This document shows, piece by piece, positions 1 through 10,719 of a DNA stretch of 64,000 nucleotides; positions within the stretch are counted from its first letter, which is position 1, and each line of letters begins with the position of its first letter. The notes beneath the pieces were generated by a model, which was not told the origin of the DNA, made no database searches, and saw only the letters and a program-made list of their open reading frames with translations. The stretch is from NCBI GenBank assembly GCA_003615045.1, contig ML014211.1, positions 1-64,000 of the forward strand, given 5' to 3'. This DNA comes from Caulochytrium protostelioides. Lineage: Eukaryota > Chytridiomycota > Caulochytriomycetes > Caulochytriales > Caulochytriaceae. The position numbers were made by a program, and so were the translations under genes.

Positions 1-379
1 GGCGGGAGGTCCGGCAACACCAGCGGCGCGTCGCCGGCGGGCGCCGGCAGCTGCTGGTAAGCGTCGCGGATGGCGGCGGCCTCGCGGCGGCGCCGCTCGG
101 CGTCCGCGTCGCGGCGCGCTTTGCTGTCGAGCCGCGCGAGCTCGAACTGCTCGAGCTCGCGGCGCGTCTCGGCGGCGCTCGTCGTGTCGCCGACGATGAG
201 CGGCGCCGTGATCGCGGCGGGCAGCGGGAAGCGCACAATCTGGTCCGCGGGTGCCTCGGGCGTCGCGTCCACCGGCACGTACACGGGCGCCGGCAGCGGC
301 CGCACGCGCGTGACGCTGCCGATGCTGAGGCGGGAGGACCGCGACGACCGGAGGGAACCGCTGCGGTTGCGCGTGTGCC

Positions 380-438
<59 letters not shown>

Positions 439-953
439 CCATCGTCACCCGCGCTGTCGCCGGCCGTCATGGGGAGCGGACTGCTGCCGTGGTGGGACCG
501 CGTGGGGGCGCTGCCGTCGACGGGCGCGAGGGCCAGCTCGAGGAGCGAGCCCTGGCGGGAGCCGCAGACGGAGTTGGCGCGCGAGCTCAGGCGCGAGGCG
601 GCGCGGGAGCGCGCGTCGTCGCTGGCCACGAGGCGCTCACGCGAGGCGCGGACATCCGCCTGCATCCCGCGGATCGCGCGCTCTTTGCGTTGCTGCGCGT
701 CCGCCATCATGCGCGCGCGCTGCGCGTCCGTCAGCGCCGTCGGCGATATCGGCGACATTGGCGATGCGGACGTGGGCGACGGCGAGAGCGGCGGCAATGA
801 CGCCGTCGGCGAGACGGCGGACGCCAGCACCAACGACCGCGACGAGGCGCTAGCGCTCAGGGACGGCGCGCCGTCGCCACTGTGGTCGACGCCTTGTGCG
901 GACAGCGAGCGGCCGCCGGTGCTGGACCGCGGCGAGGGCTCAGCCGCGCTCAT
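1..953 (-). CDS. Hypothetical low-complexity protein, 3' end beyond the left edge
   Basis: An open frame on the minus strand runs from an ATG at 951-953 to base 1 without a stop, so the C-terminus lies outside the window. About 317 residues are visible. The first 90 or so are Ser/Ala/Pro-rich, followed by a basic helical stretch, a Gly-Asp dipeptide run encoded by a hexanucleotide repeat near 381-435, another Ser/Arg patch, and near the edge a charged helix (LEQFELARLDSKARRDADAE) that could be a coiled coil. The frame stays open upstream of the ATG for some codons, so the start is provisional and an upstream exon is possible. I recognise no family. The codons are strongly G/C-ending in this frame, whereas the opposite-strand frames read as Arg/Ala noise, which supports this strand as coding. 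Confidence 0.55.
381..436. repeat. Hexanucleotide GCCGTC run inside the partial gene
   Basis: About nine tandem copies of a 6-bp unit encode a Gly-Asp dipeptide run on the minus strand. It lies in a low-complexity part of the protein and is likely length-variable. Confidence 0.8.
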
Positions 954-1546
954 GGCGGTGACCTCGCGCTTCGGCGACGACGGCTGATGATCTCCACGAT
1001 GCCCCGAAAGAAGTCGGGCGGACGACCCGATGGACGTGCCCACAAGGCCGGGCCGCGCGTCGCGGGTTGGGGGTTGGTCTGCAGAAAGCCGTCGGATGAA
1101 GCAGTCGGGATCGAGCCGCAGAGACCGCAGAGACCGCAGAGACCGCAGAGACCGCAGAGACCGCAGAGATGGCAGAGATGGCAGAGATGACAGAGATGGC
1201 AGAGAACACCCATACGCGACACGACCTGGCCGACCGTCGCCGTGCGGCGGATCACCCATCAAGGATCGGCGCGGTCGGTGATATGAAGCGGAGGTGCCAA
1301 GGCCGACGCCGGCGGCGCCCGCTCAGATCAGCGGCAGGCCACTCGACACGCCGGGGCGCCTACGCCACTTCCCGATGGCGCCCGGCCCAGCGCCCAGATC
1401 GGCAGCGCCGCGGGGCGTTGCGTTTGTTGTTCCATCCCCGGCAGGCCTGAGCCAACCTCGCACTAGGCGCAGCCCCCTTGCCCCACGGGCAGGACTCATC
1501 GTGCACAGGCGTCGTGAGAAGAAAGTGTGGTATCGTCTTAAATAGG
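954..1546. other. Intergenic, 5' side of the partial gene and 3' side of CPSF30
   Basis: No convincing gene is seen. The only structure is a 9-bp minisatellite at 1117-1206. Open frames over it are repeat artefacts that read Arg-Asp-Arg or Leu-Cys-His on the two strands. Confidence 0.6.
1117..1206. repeat. 9-bp minisatellite (GCAGAGACC / GCAGAGATG)
   Basis: About ten tandem 9-bp units. The first six are GCAGAGACC and the rest drift to GCAGAGATG, so the array changes unit type part-way. Confidence 0.9.
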
Positions 1547-1634
1547 TTACATGACATGGCGGTTCGGGCAGTGGTTGGCATAGTGTCCACGCTGCTTGCA
1601 CTTGAAGCAGGTGACTTGGTCGAGCGGCCGCGGT

Positions 1635-1670
<36 letters not shown>

Positions 1671-3112
1671 ACGTTCATGCCCGGCGGGTAGCGCGGCATC
1701 ATGCCGCCCGGGCCGCCGCCCGGGCCAGGCGACACGCCGTAGCCGCCCCCCTGCAGCGGCTGGTAGGCCTGCAAGGGCTGGAGCGTCTGTGCCGGCGATC
1801 CGGCGGCGCCCGCGCCGCCGGCGCCGCCCGCGGCGAGGGACTGCTGGATCGCGGCGACGGCGGCGGCAATGTTGGCATTGAGGTCGCCGCCCGCGACGGC
1901 GGCGCCCGCGCCGGCGCCGGCGATACCGGCGGCGTTCGCGCCGGGCCCGGCTTCCATGGCGGTGCGCTGAAGCTGCTGGAGCTCGGCGATCTGCTGCTGC
2001 TGCTGCTCGCGGGCGGCGGCCTCGGCCCTGGCGGCGCGGACGAGGGCCTCGATGTCGTGGTTGGGGTGGCCGAAGGCGCACTCCTTGCCCTGCGGGCAGA
2101 ACCCGACGAGGAAGGACGGGCAGAGCACGCGCGTCGTGTGCTTATACCGGCAGCGCGGGCCGTCGTGGCAGAACCCGCGCTGGTAGCCAGGGCACTCGCT
2201 CTTCTTGCTCTTGGGGTCGATGTGGACGTAGATGCACTCGGCGTTGGTGCACTCGCCCGTTTGCGTATAGAACCAGCACTCGGGCATGCGCTTCAGGTTG
2301 TACTCGTGCAGGAACTCGCACATGTCGCCCTTTTTGCAGAGACCGCGCAGCCAGTGCTTGCACACCACCGTCTTGGTCGTGCGCTCGTGCTTGCGCGGGC
2401 ACTGCACGCCCTTGGGGCAGTAGCCGCGGATATACGCCTCGCAGACGACGGACGACTCGGCTTTGCTCTTGCGGACCTCGAGGCCCAGCTCCGTCACGAG
2501 GTGGTCCTCGCAATCGAGCGGCGTATCGATCGGGAAGTCCCGCAGCGACGCCAGCGACACGGCTGCTGCCGGCGCGTGGGACGCCGGGCGAGGCCGCCGC
2601 TGCCGCCGCCGCCCGCCGCGGGCGTCGGGCTCGGACGCCGAGACGGAAGCGTCCGAGTCGGACGTCGACCACGCGTCGGACGACGCGGACGGCGGCGCCG
2701 AGGGCGGCGGCGAGGACGGGACGGGGCGGCGGGCGCCGCGGCGGGAGGCGGACGACGCCACGCCGCGCGCCACGGCCGAAGGCGGCGTGGCCGTGGGCGC
2801 CGCGGCATCGAAGTCAGGCCGCGCCATCGGCGGCAGCGGCGCATACTCGGGCGGGTGGTTCGGATCGTAGACCGGCGGCGGACGGCCCCACCCGGCGCCG
2901 CCAGCGGCCAGCCCGACATGGGCCATCCCGGCACCGCCGTAGCCTGGCATGCCGTAGGGCGGGTAGGCGCCGCCGGCCGCGGAAGCGTTGTACGGGTAGC
3001 CCGACGGTACCTGGTAGCCCATGGGCCCGGCGGCGGCGCCGGGCATGCCCATGCCCATGCTAGGCGGCATGGGCGCCAGCCGCGGCTTGGCCGGCAGCGC
3101 GTGCTTCATCAT
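1547..3112 (-). CDS. YTH1: mRNA cleavage and polyadenylation factor, CPSF30/Yth1 type
   Basis: This is the zinc-finger subunit of the pre-mRNA 3'-end processing complex, which helps recognise the poly(A) signal in the nucleus. From the ATG at 3110-3112 the product is 521 residues. It holds five CCCH fingers in a row at about 224-242 (CEAYIRGYCPKG), 251-269, 279-297, 307-325 and 331-349, then a Gln/Ala/Gly-rich linker and a C-terminal CCHC zinc knuckle (CFKCKQRGHYANHC) at about 502-515. Five CCCH fingers plus a knuckle is the animal/plant CPSF30 layout; yeast Yth1 lacks the knuckle. The roughly 220-residue Gly/Pro/Ser-rich N-terminal extension is unusual, since most family members begin shortly before finger 1. 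A GCC run at about 1636-1670 encodes an 11-Gly tract. In-frame ATGs at 3109 and within the extension are alternative starts. Confidence 0.93.
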
Positions 3113-3675
3113 GGCGCGGCCGTGTTGTCTCGTTGGGCTGTGAGACGCGAGGAATGAGATCTTGTTGCGGACAGCAACGCGTGGGGGAGGGTGCACAGAA
3201 GAAGCGTCAGCGACGCGAGGAGCGTCACGGCTCGCCGGAACCCCGCCGAGGCAGCGGTATGAGTGAAAGTCGACGAGACTTGTTGAGGAAGAGGACCACG
3301 ACAACGCGTCCGCAAACAAGGCGGCCTGAGACGCCTGCGGCTACAGCGTCGATCGCTCGCTGTCGAGTCTCAATCCTGCAAGCGCATCGGCGTCGGTGTT
3401 CTCTGAAGGACAGCGGCTTTCCCAAAGACGGCGCTTCGCCCCACCGCCTCTTCAAGGGTGTTTGTGCCGTTACGTCCGGAAGGAAAGGAAAAGCGCCACG
3501 TCGCCACCGCCACTGCCGGCGGCCGCCGCCGATCCATCCGCCCTCCCCGCCGGGCGGCCCCCGCCCTCCGAACGCCATCACCGCCCGATCCGTCGCAAGA
3601 CAATGCTCCGCAGGGACATCCCACCGACCGCTTCTTTCTCTCTACACGTCTCCGCGATGAGGACATCGCGCGTGA
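3113..3675. other. Intergenic between the Akr1-like gene and CPSF30
   Basis: This holds the CPSF30 upstream region and the end of the palmitoyltransferase transcript. Open frames here are low-complexity Arg/Pro shadows. I see no gene, RNA or repeat. Confidence 0.5.
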
Positions 3676-5955
3676 CTATCGCAGGCGAAGGTCTTGCAAG
3701 GGCGTGCTGACGCCGCTGCCGCCGTGCGCGCCGCCGCTCGTCGTCGCGAGCAGCTCGTACTCGCCGTGGCGCTTCAGGCTCGACGGGACCGCGGGCGCGG
3801 CGACGGGCCGCGGCGGCTCCGTGATGGTGTACCAGTCGGTTTCGGCGCGCAGGCCGCGGCGCGGGTGCCAGAAGCTGGTGCAGTTGGCGACGGCGCCGCG
3901 GTCGAAGGCGTTGCGGTAGCGCCGCCGGCCCGTGGGCAGTTCCGCGCCCCAGTCCTCGGGGTGCACCATGTGCCTGAACTTGGCCCAGTTGATGGACTCG
4001 TTCGTGGTGGACCCGCGGAGCACGGCGGTCCAGAGCTGCGCGATCGCGAGGAAGATGACCCAGATCGTGACAAAGGCGGTCCACGTGGCGATCGACAGCG
4101 TGAACGGATGGAAGCGTGCGTACGCGCAGAGCCGCGTGCCGAGCAGGCAGGAGCCGGTCTGCTCAATGAGGGGCGTCGCGCCGTCGAGGTAGTGCAGCGT
4201 GGCCCAGAGGTAGGCGAGGGCGCCGACGGGCAGCGCCAGCACAAACAGCAGGAAGGCGCGGTGGTTGCGCAGGCCGACGCAGTTGTGCGTCCACGGGCAG
4301 TGGTGATCGAACAGCACGACGCAGCGATCGCACGTGCGGCAGTGCTTGCTGCGCAGCGGGCGGCGCAGGTGGCACGTCGGGCAGAAGTACCGCTGGTCGA
4401 GCATCGGGTTGTGGGCAAACTCGAGCGTGACGCGGCGCTTGGCGTCGACGTCCACGGTCCGCGGGATCGTGCCTGGGTCGCCGCGGATCGCGCGGTAGAG
4501 GCCAGCGATGCAGATGACAAAGGATACGACAAAGAGAACGTGGGTCTTGACCAGGTAGCCTGTGTCCGCATGCACGCGGATCCAATCGCCCAGGACATAG
4601 ACGAGCGTCCAGACGGGGATCGCCGAGGTCAGGGGCGTGCCCATGATGATGGCCGGCGCGCGGTTGCCGCAAAGCAGCCACCGCACCACCACGATCTCCC
4701 GGACGGCCACGAGATACGCGAGGATCGCGGCGAGCGAGCCGGCCCAGTGCGGGATCCACGCAACCATCAACACAATGAGCGGGATCGAGACGCCCGGAAT
4801 GGCGCTGAGCAGCGCGTTGCGGCGGCGCACGGGCATGCGGTGCAGGACCGAGGCACGGCCCGGGGGTGGGTCACGGTGCGGCCGCTCTGCGCGGCGCATC
4901 GCATCACGCAGCCGCGTGTCGTCGCCGCGCGACTGCGCCCAGTCCACGGGCGTCTTGCCCTCGAGATCGCACACGTCCAGCGCGTCCCAGCCGCGCTCGG
5001 CCTCGCGCAGCAAGATCGGGACCATATCCGCATAGTGTCCGGCGGTCACGGCCCAATGGAGCGCCGTGAAGCCCGAGTCGTCGACGGCGAGCGCGTCGCC
5101 GCCGTTCCAGCACAGCGCCTCCAGCGTGTCGAGCGAGTTGGCTTGGTACGCCGCCCACATGAGGGGCGTGCGGCCCGCGGCGTCGCGGGTATTCACGTCG
5201 ATCCCGCTGGCGAGCAGGTAGTGCGTGAGCATGGGCGCGCCGCAGTGCGCCGCGAGGTGCAGCGCATCATACCCCTGCGCATCGCGCAGCGTCAGATCCG
5301 CGCCGTGGCGCACCAGCAAGGCAACGATGTACACGTGGCCGCTGCGCGCCGCCCAGTGCACGGGCGTCGCGACCAGCTCGCCGCCCGTAGCGTTCACGTC
5401 CGCGTGGCCCGTCTCGATCAACAGCGTGCACGCCGCGAGGTGGTTGTTCAGGGCGGCCCAGTGCAACGCCGTGCAGTCGTCCGCATCGCGGGACGCCGCG
5501 CATGCCGTCGGACCCTCCGGGTGCGTGGCCAGTAGCTGCTCTAGCCGTTCGAGATGGCCCTGGCGGGCGGCTTCAAAGAGGTTCAGCGTCATCGGGTCGC
5601 GGCGGTGAAACGGCACGTCCTCCATACCCGTCGCCGTCGCGAATCCGCCTGCATGGCTGGCGCTGTCAGGGTCGTGTGGCGGCGGAATCGCAATGAGATG
5701 GCGTTTGGGCGAGGCGCTTGCACTCGACGAGACAGACGACGACGACGACGAGGAGGCTGTCGATGTTGTCGACGCCGTCGTCGACGGATGGACGGCGCGG
5801 GCGACGGCGTCTGCGGCCGTGCTCGCGGCGTGGGAGACCGCCGTCGCTGCGGGCACGACCGGCGGGAAAAGCTGGCCGGTCAGGCCAGCGATCGGCACAT
5901 CGTCGTCATCGTCGCCAACGGTGCCGGCACGGGACGTGGTCGAGGGGAACGCCAT
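3676..5955 (-). CDS. AKR1: Ankyrin-repeat DHHC palmitoyltransferase (Akr1/ZDHHC17-like)
   Basis: A Golgi or endosomal membrane enzyme that attaches palmitate to cysteines of target proteins. The ATG at 5953-5955 gives 759 residues. After a Ser/Ala-rich N-terminus there are about six ankyrin repeats at roughly 125-355 (for example TALHWAALNNHLAACTLL), then two hydrophobic hairpins (about 380-500), the cysteine-rich DHHC domain at about 522-563 (CPTC..., KHCRTCDRC, FDHHCPWTHNCVG) with catalytic DHHC at about 550-553, two more membrane segments, and a TTxE motif (TTNES) at about 650. That is the full Akr1/HIP14 architecture. Yeast Akr1 uses DHYC, whereas this protein has canonical DHHC as in animal ZDHHC17. 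An in-frame ATG lies 49 codons upstream (6102), but the residues it adds look like untranslated leader. Confidence 0.93.
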   Translation of the reverse strand: MAFPSTTSRAGTVGDDDDDVPIAGLTGQLFPPVVPAATAVSHAASTAADAVARAVHPSTTASTTSTASSSSSSSVSSSASASPKRHLIAIPPPHDPDSASHAGGFATATGMEDVPFHRRDPMTLNLFEAARQGHLERLEQLLATHPEGPTACAASRDADDCTALHWAALNNHLAACTLLIETGHADVNATGGELVATPVHWAARSGHVYIVALLVRHGADLTLRDAQGYDALHLAAHCGAPMLTHYLLASGIDVNTRDAAGRTPLMWAAYQANSLDTLEALCWNGGDALAVDDSGFTALHWAVTAGHYADMVPILLREAERGWDALDVCDLEGKTPVDWAQSRGDDTRLRDAMRRAERPHRDPPPGRASVLHRMPVRRRNALLSAIPGVSIPLIVLMVAWIPHWAGSLAAILAYLVAVREIVVVRWLLCGNRAPAIIMGTPLTSAIPVWTLVYVLGDWIRVHADTGYLVKTHVLFVVSFVICIAGLYRAIRGDPGTIPRTVDVDAKRRVTLEFAHNPMLDQRYFCPTCHLRRPLRSKHCRTCDRCVVLFDHHCPWTHNCVGLRNHRAFLLFVLALPVGALAYLWATLHYLDGATPLIEQTGSCLLGTRLCAYARFHPFTLSIATWTAFVTIWVIFLAIAQLWTAVLRGSTTNESINWAKFRHMVHPEDWGAELPTGRRRYRNAFDRGAVANCTSFWHPRRGLRAETDWYTITEPPRPVAAPAVPSSLKRHGEYELLATTSGGAHGGSGVSTPLQDLRLR

Positions 5956-6534
5956 CGCACGGGGACGACGGCTAATATCGCAGCAAGAGGGCCGTCCGGG
6001 TGGGAGCTGGGGAGAAGAAGGCTGGAGGTCTTGAGCGTCCTGACCCTGAATTCTATGTCTAGCTATGTTACTACTTGTCCTTGCGATCCACGGGCTTCTC
6101 AATCAGGTCCAGGCTCGCTCGACGCAGGTCGTTGACTGATACCGGTGATCAGTCGAGAGTCTGTATTCCAAGCAGTTCCAAGTAAGAGCACGAGCGCTCG
6201 TAAGGTGGTGGGACAGCGTCCAATGTGTGCCGACGATGTGTGCCTCGCCCTCGCCGCCCTCCAGGTATGGCCCTGGGCGTCGGGGGCGGGTCCGCTCAAG
6301 CCCAGCAGCGGCTTGGCGATGACGTCTCCTGCGTGCCGCCACACCACGCCACGCATCGATCCCTTTCGTAGTTCTCGGCGCGCCACACTTCCCGCGCTTG
6401 GCCACGTCCCTGTCGGCCGTTTCATCACAATAGCAGACGACGCCGCCGCCCATACCGCCCATACCGCCGCTCACCTCACGCCTCTCTGGCCCGGGGCCCC
6501 TTCCATGCAACAGAAGGCGGATTCTGGAACATGC

Positions 6535-6672
6535 TGATTTCGAACCACTCATCACCGTGTGATGAACGGCCATGCCTTTTCTTAATGAGGGTACGTGTCG
6601 ATACATAGGCCATCCCTTGAGAAGACCTAACGCGCACCCCAGCCCCTCTCTGGTGCCCCCGCGGGTCTTCCA
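6535..6672 (-). pseudogene. Fanzor/TnpB-like fragment, possible RuvC-II region
   Basis: The minus strand reads VRSSQGMAYVSTRTLIKK followed by HGDEWFEISMF. This resembles the stretch of TnpB/Fanzor nucleases where a Gly-containing loop leads to the second RuvC acidic residue and the D-E-x-x-T-S segment. The DNA at about 6600-6655 aligns visibly with 12070-12146, including CATCCCTTGAGAAG against CCTCCCTTGAAACG, and both carry an ACGCGCAC block. It lies after, not before, the C-terminal-like fragment at 6690-6990, so it is not one continuous gene. It has no start codon or intact domain. The family call rests on a short motif. Confidence 0.35.
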
Positions 6673-6689
6673 CAGAGGCCGTAGCGCAC

Positions 6690-6990
6690 TGGGTTCAGCG
6701 TCGAATGAGCCTGCTGGCCACAGGCTGCAGCGGCGCTTGCCCGGGGTTGCGTCACAACGTCGTCAGTCGGATGGGTTAGGCCAGGCAGCGTCGCATGTTC
6801 AACGCGGCAATGAGATCGCGGTTCACCAACTTGCCGTGGGTGGCATCACACCACAGCAAACCTCGGACCACAGTCTCTTGGTCGCCGGCGTTGCCCGTGT
6901 TGCAGGACCCCATTCGTCTCGGCATGCACCCGGGTCCTGCGGAGCGCATCAACCAATCAGGTACTCGATCAGTGATACGGTGAGTGCCAG
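6690..6990 (-). pseudogene. Decayed Fanzor/TnpB-like C-terminus (copy A)
   Basis: On the minus strand, 6798-6832 encodes GKLVNRDLIAALNMRRCLA, the terminal RuvC motif (N-R-D-x-x-A-A-x-N) of TnpB/Fanzor RNA-guided nucleases. Upstream pieces such as DPGAC and a Cys-rich stretch fall in different frames, as expected for a decayed zinc ribbon. A stop (6776-6778) cuts the frame just after RRCLA. Homology to copy D continues beyond it: both share GCTCAT, a GCTGAACC-like block and GCGCTAC-GCCTC. Frameshifts and stops show that the copy is dead. Confidence 0.6.
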
Positions 6991-7031
6991 ATGCAAATCG
7001 ATCATTGGAGTAGCAATGGAAGCGAATTGTT

Positions 7032-7076
7032 AAGCGTTCCGAGCGTTCCGAGCGGTCCGAGCGGTCCGAGCGGTCG
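7032..7076. repeat. 9-bp minisatellite (GCGGTCCGA type)
   Basis: Five tandem 9-bp units, changing from GCGTTCCGA to GCGGTCCGA part-way, next to the decayed nuclease copy A. Confidence 0.85.
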
Positions 7077-7881
7077 GTTCGTGGTCAATCATGGTTGGAA
7101 CAAAGTTGTCAACTAGCACAACTCTCTATTCTGCCACGAATCGATCGGCGAGTGAGGGGATATAAACCTGTCAGAGGAGAAATTTCATTATATTTATGTC
7201 TCTCGTGGAACGGCCTGGTGAAATATCAAGGGACTGATGATGTTTTATGAGAAAGAGATTAAAGAGGCATGACTACCTTTGATGAGACGAGCCCATGGCT
7301 CAACCGAGGAGTAACCTTTTTAGGGATCGGCCGCCCCATCCGATGATAGCCTTTTTGCCTCGATGCGCCACACCGGAAGGGCTGGCCGGGAAAACGACAG
7401 CGGTGCCCCAGGACCGGCGCCCCATCTCCGCCGCTGCGGCGCCCGACTTGCCAAGCCTGCCGCATTGAATGCACCCTCGGCTCGCGTCGACTCGTGGCGC
7501 TGCTCCAGAGGTGACGGCCCTGGCTCGGGCCACAAGGTCGGCCTCGTCCACGCGCTCCGCACGTGCCACGCGGCCGTGGCCGGCCTTCATGGACCAGATG
7601 CTAGCGCATGCCCGTGCATTGCGCACGGTGTGTCCCTCCCCCGCTTACTCCTGCATACGGGCCGTGTGCTGCGACGTCCCTCCTGCCGTGCGACCCTCTC
7701 GACCCGCGACCTTTTCCTCGATATCCTACCCAATCGCTTGATTCATCCTTGATCCACGCTTGATTCTTACCCGCGCTTCGTCGTCTAAATTGCCCGTCGT
7801 TATCGCTATTGAGTACTACCTGTGTGTTCAGTAGTGTTCATTTTCTGGTCCCTCCCGCCCCCGAGTGACGCCTGCGCCACG

Positions 7882-8115
7882 ATGCCGAAGGACGCTCCCG
7901 GCCCCGATCTCAAAAAGTACATGGACAAGCGTGTGCTGCTGACGCTCAATGCGGGCCGCCGCGTCTCGGGGGTCCTGCGCGGCTTCGATCCCTTCATGAA
8001 CCTCGTCCTGGATGAGACGATGAACGAGACCGACGGCGCCACGGGCGAGGAGATTGGCACTGCCGTCATTCGCGGCAACGCCGTCAGCGTCGTGGAGGTC
8101 CTCGGACGCGCATAG
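7882..8115 (+). CDS. SMX2: Small nuclear ribonucleoprotein SmG
   Basis: A component of the heptameric Sm ring that binds the Sm site of U1, U2, U4 and U5 snRNAs in the spliceosome. It is a single exon of 77 residues (human SmG has 76). The Sm1 motif (LKKYMDKRVLLTLNAGRRV then GVLRGFDPFMNLVLDE) and the Sm2 motif (AVIRGNAVSVVEVLGRA) are both complete. The phrase RGFDPFMNLV with a short N-terminus separates SmG from LSm7 and the other Sm proteins. I chose the ATG at 7882 because it gives the family's usual length; the frame is open a further 20 codons upstream but starts there without ATG. Confidence 0.95.
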   Translation: MPKDAPGPDLKKYMDKRVLLTLNAGRRVSGVLRGFDPFMNLVLDETMNETDGATGEEIGTAVIRGNAVSVVEVLGRA

Positions 8116-8998
8116 TTGGTCACTGGAACCATCGTCAGCCAACGCAGCCGGTCTCCCGGACTCGCTCCATAGTGCAGCGTCGTCCTTTCGCTCTATTTTC
8201 ATTCTTTGTAGATTTTCATTGTAGTATATCCATGATCCAAACTCGCGGAACATCGGACTGACGAGGCACGCACGCGCGTTTCCGAGCAGGAAGCGTCATG
8301 TCTCTGCGATGATGGCTGGATGCTGTGGACCATGGGTTGTCGTTGCAGGGCTGGCAACGACCCGAGGGATCGGCGAGCAGCATGTCGCGGGTGCCAGGTG
8401 GCCACGCCCGAAAGCGCTCTAGGGCGGCGTCATGACGGTCTGTGGGTGATCCTCGCGACCGTGCAGGTAGCCTGTGAGGGGAGGTAGCTGTTGCCAACGT
8501 GGCGGTCGCTTCGTGGGCGGGCCAAGCAGCGACCGCCGTGGTCGCACCAGGAAGCGGCGCCTTCGGGGCCCTCCGGCGGCCCGTCGCCGCCACCGCTGCC
8601 GCCGCCCATCACCGCTTCGCCCTCGTCGGCGGCCCGTCCAAGCCCCTCTCTTGGCGGGAGCTGAGCGGACCCGGCCGGTGGGGGTGTCACCGAGGGGACG
8701 GGGGGCGGCCTGGCCGGCCGGGAGGGACCTGCCCACCCATCCATCCATCCATCCGTTGAGCGGCTCGGATCGATGAATGCGAGGAGGGAGAGCAGCCAGA
8801 CCGCCGGGAATCAAGAGAAGAGCAAGCGGCCAGTATACTTCACTAAGAGAAGAGCAGGATCAGCGCTTGGAAGCCGTCTGATCATCTAAAGTGCACGCGA
8901 GTCGTTGTAGGTCATAGCGGGAGAAACACCGGACCCCCCCAAGCCACTCCTTGCTCAGTATTCCCGATACTACCGCCGACCCTCTGAACCCATTCACC
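8116..8998. other. Intergenic between SmG and RPL26
   Basis: No supported gene. It contains a short CATC tetranucleotide run near 8735-8755 and G+C-rich shadow frames. Its right end is the likely RPL26 promoter and leader. Confidence 0.5.
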
Positions 8999-10719
8999 AT
9001 GTCGAACACCGTCGGTATGTTTCACAGAAGGCCATCTCCAGCGTTGCTGACAACGTCTCATATCCTGCCGCTGCTGCGTGCCGACCCGAGCCCTCCGCAG
9101 CCGCCCACGAGAAACGAGGCCCTAGGCCGGCGTGCTGACCGATGGTCGAATATCCGTGCGGTCCCGCTCTGTCGAGAGCGCTGCGCGTGCCCGTCATATC
9201 AAGCGTCGTCAGCATCGTGACGAACGGCATTGTGGAGCACTATCGGCTGGCCGTCCCTATCGCCGTCGTTATCACCATCTCTGCAGTCGTCGCGAGCGCC
9301 AGGCCATGTCCAAACTGGCGCGCAGCATATCGGCCCCCGCATGCGGTCTGCCTTAATGCAGGACCTCTGCCTGAACGCCGTGGAACCGATGCCTTGTCCG
9401 GGCCGCTTATAGGCGGTACGAGCGCTGCCTGTCCACCTGCTGTCCTGTCCTGCCAACCGCCTGCTGTCGTTTTCTGAGCCCGCCTGCATTCATATGAGTC
9501 CAAAGAGCATCTGCCATAATGCGCTTTTCGCACAATGCGAGACCTCTGCACGATCCGTCCGCCAGATGCAGCTTGTGTGATCCAATAGCGTGATCCAATA
9601 GCATGAGCGCCCCGGAGAGGCGTCCCGTCAGGTGTTCCTGCTCGTTGGGCACTCGTCGTGGAACCAAACCGATGTCCGTGAAATCGCTTCACATGCTGCG
9701 CCTGTGGCGGCCGATTTAGTCTCTAGCTCGACGTCCATCGTGCTGCTGTATTCACGGCCAGCTCTCGCCACTGGCTGCAGAAACTATCTGGCGTGCCGAT
9801 CTTGTTCGAGCGAGCCGGACGCCGGCGCTTTCTCGCTTCCGCGATGGATCCCGCATCACCCAGCAGGGGCTCAGCGACTTCTCTTCAGGCAGCAGCATCA
9901 GACGGTTCCCGGTCACTCCCGCTCGTCGCCAGCAGGACGTTCCGCACGGTCACTGGTCTCGCTTCTTTTAGCATTCGGCGTCCTTCGCCATTGACCGTCC
10001 GTTCCTTCGTTATTGACCATCCCACCGTCATCGTGACAGGGTGGCTGAACAAATGCTTCGGCAGAACTCGCTGCTCGAGCTTCGTTCGGACAAGGCGCTC
10101 TTCTCTTGGCGAAGGACGGACCGGTTTTCGGACAGGACGGCAGAGAAAGCTGCTAATAAGCAACTTCGTTAGCCATGCATGGGCTTATCATGGCATGGTC
10201 GATTAGCAGCAGCCGACTGTCCTTGCATCGGGCGTTCAGATGAACCGGTCTTGGGTATCCGATCGGTGCACTCGCAGCACATCCGATGATCAGTGATTGA
10301 AGCACCTGACTCACGTCTCTTTTTCTTGTTGTCCTTTTTCTGATGGATTAGTCTCCTCCTCGCGCCGCAAGTGCCGCAAGGCCCACTTCTCGGCCCCCTC
10401 CTCGGAGCGTCGCGTGATCATGTCGGGCTCGCTCTCGAAGGAGCTCCGCGCCAAGCACCTGACGCGCTCGCTGCCGCTCCGCATCCGTGACACCGTCAAG
10501 ATCGTCCGCGGCTCGCACAAGGGCCGTGAGGGTCAGATCGTCCAGGTCTACCGCAAGAAGTGGTGCATCTACGTCGACAAGATCGTTGAGGAGAAGGTCA
10601 ACGGCGCCTCCGTCCCGGTGCCCATCAGCCCCTCCAACGTCGAGATCACCAACATCTTCCTCGACACCGACCGCAAGGCCCTCCTCAAGCGCAAGGGCCG
10701 CTCGGTCGTCAAGGCCTAA
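8999..10719 (+). CDS. RPL26: 60S ribosomal protein L26 (uL24), two exons
   Basis: A large-subunit ribosomal protein near the exit tunnel. Exon 2 (10352-10719) encodes [19 protein letters not shown], then [17 protein letters not shown], the KOW motif ([19 protein letters not shown]) and a short basic tail. Exon 2 has no start of its own. A 16-nt exon 1 at 8999-9014 (ATG in a CACCATG context, encoding MSNTV plus one base) is followed by a GTATGT donor. The acceptor (TGATGGATTAG) ends at 10351 after a pyrimidine-rich tract, and CTGAC near 10305 is a plausible branch point. Phase 1 matches on both sides and gives MSNTVVSSSRRK. The product is 127 residues, normal for the fungal protein. A first intron just after the start is also known in yeast RPL26, but exon 1 is inferred from phase and context only. 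Confidence 0.85.
9015..10351 (+). other. RPL26 first intron, about 1.3 kb
   Basis: Defined by a GTATGT donor and a pyrimidine-rich TTAG acceptor. At 1337 nt it is five to ten times longer than the other introns resolved here (100-246 nt). No reading frame within it is convincing and I could not identify a box C/D or H/ACA snoRNA by eye. It could hold the ribosomal-protein regulatory region. Confidence 0.55.

Larger units (their letters stand above)
5956..7881. other. Long intergenic stretch with transposon-derived fragments
   Basis: About 1.9 kb with no intact gene. It contains two minus-strand fragments resembling Fanzor/TnpB proteins (6535-6672 and 6690-6990), a 9-bp minisatellite at 7032-7076 and an A+T-richer stretch at about 7080-7260. 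The SmG promoter lies at its right end. Confidence 0.55.
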
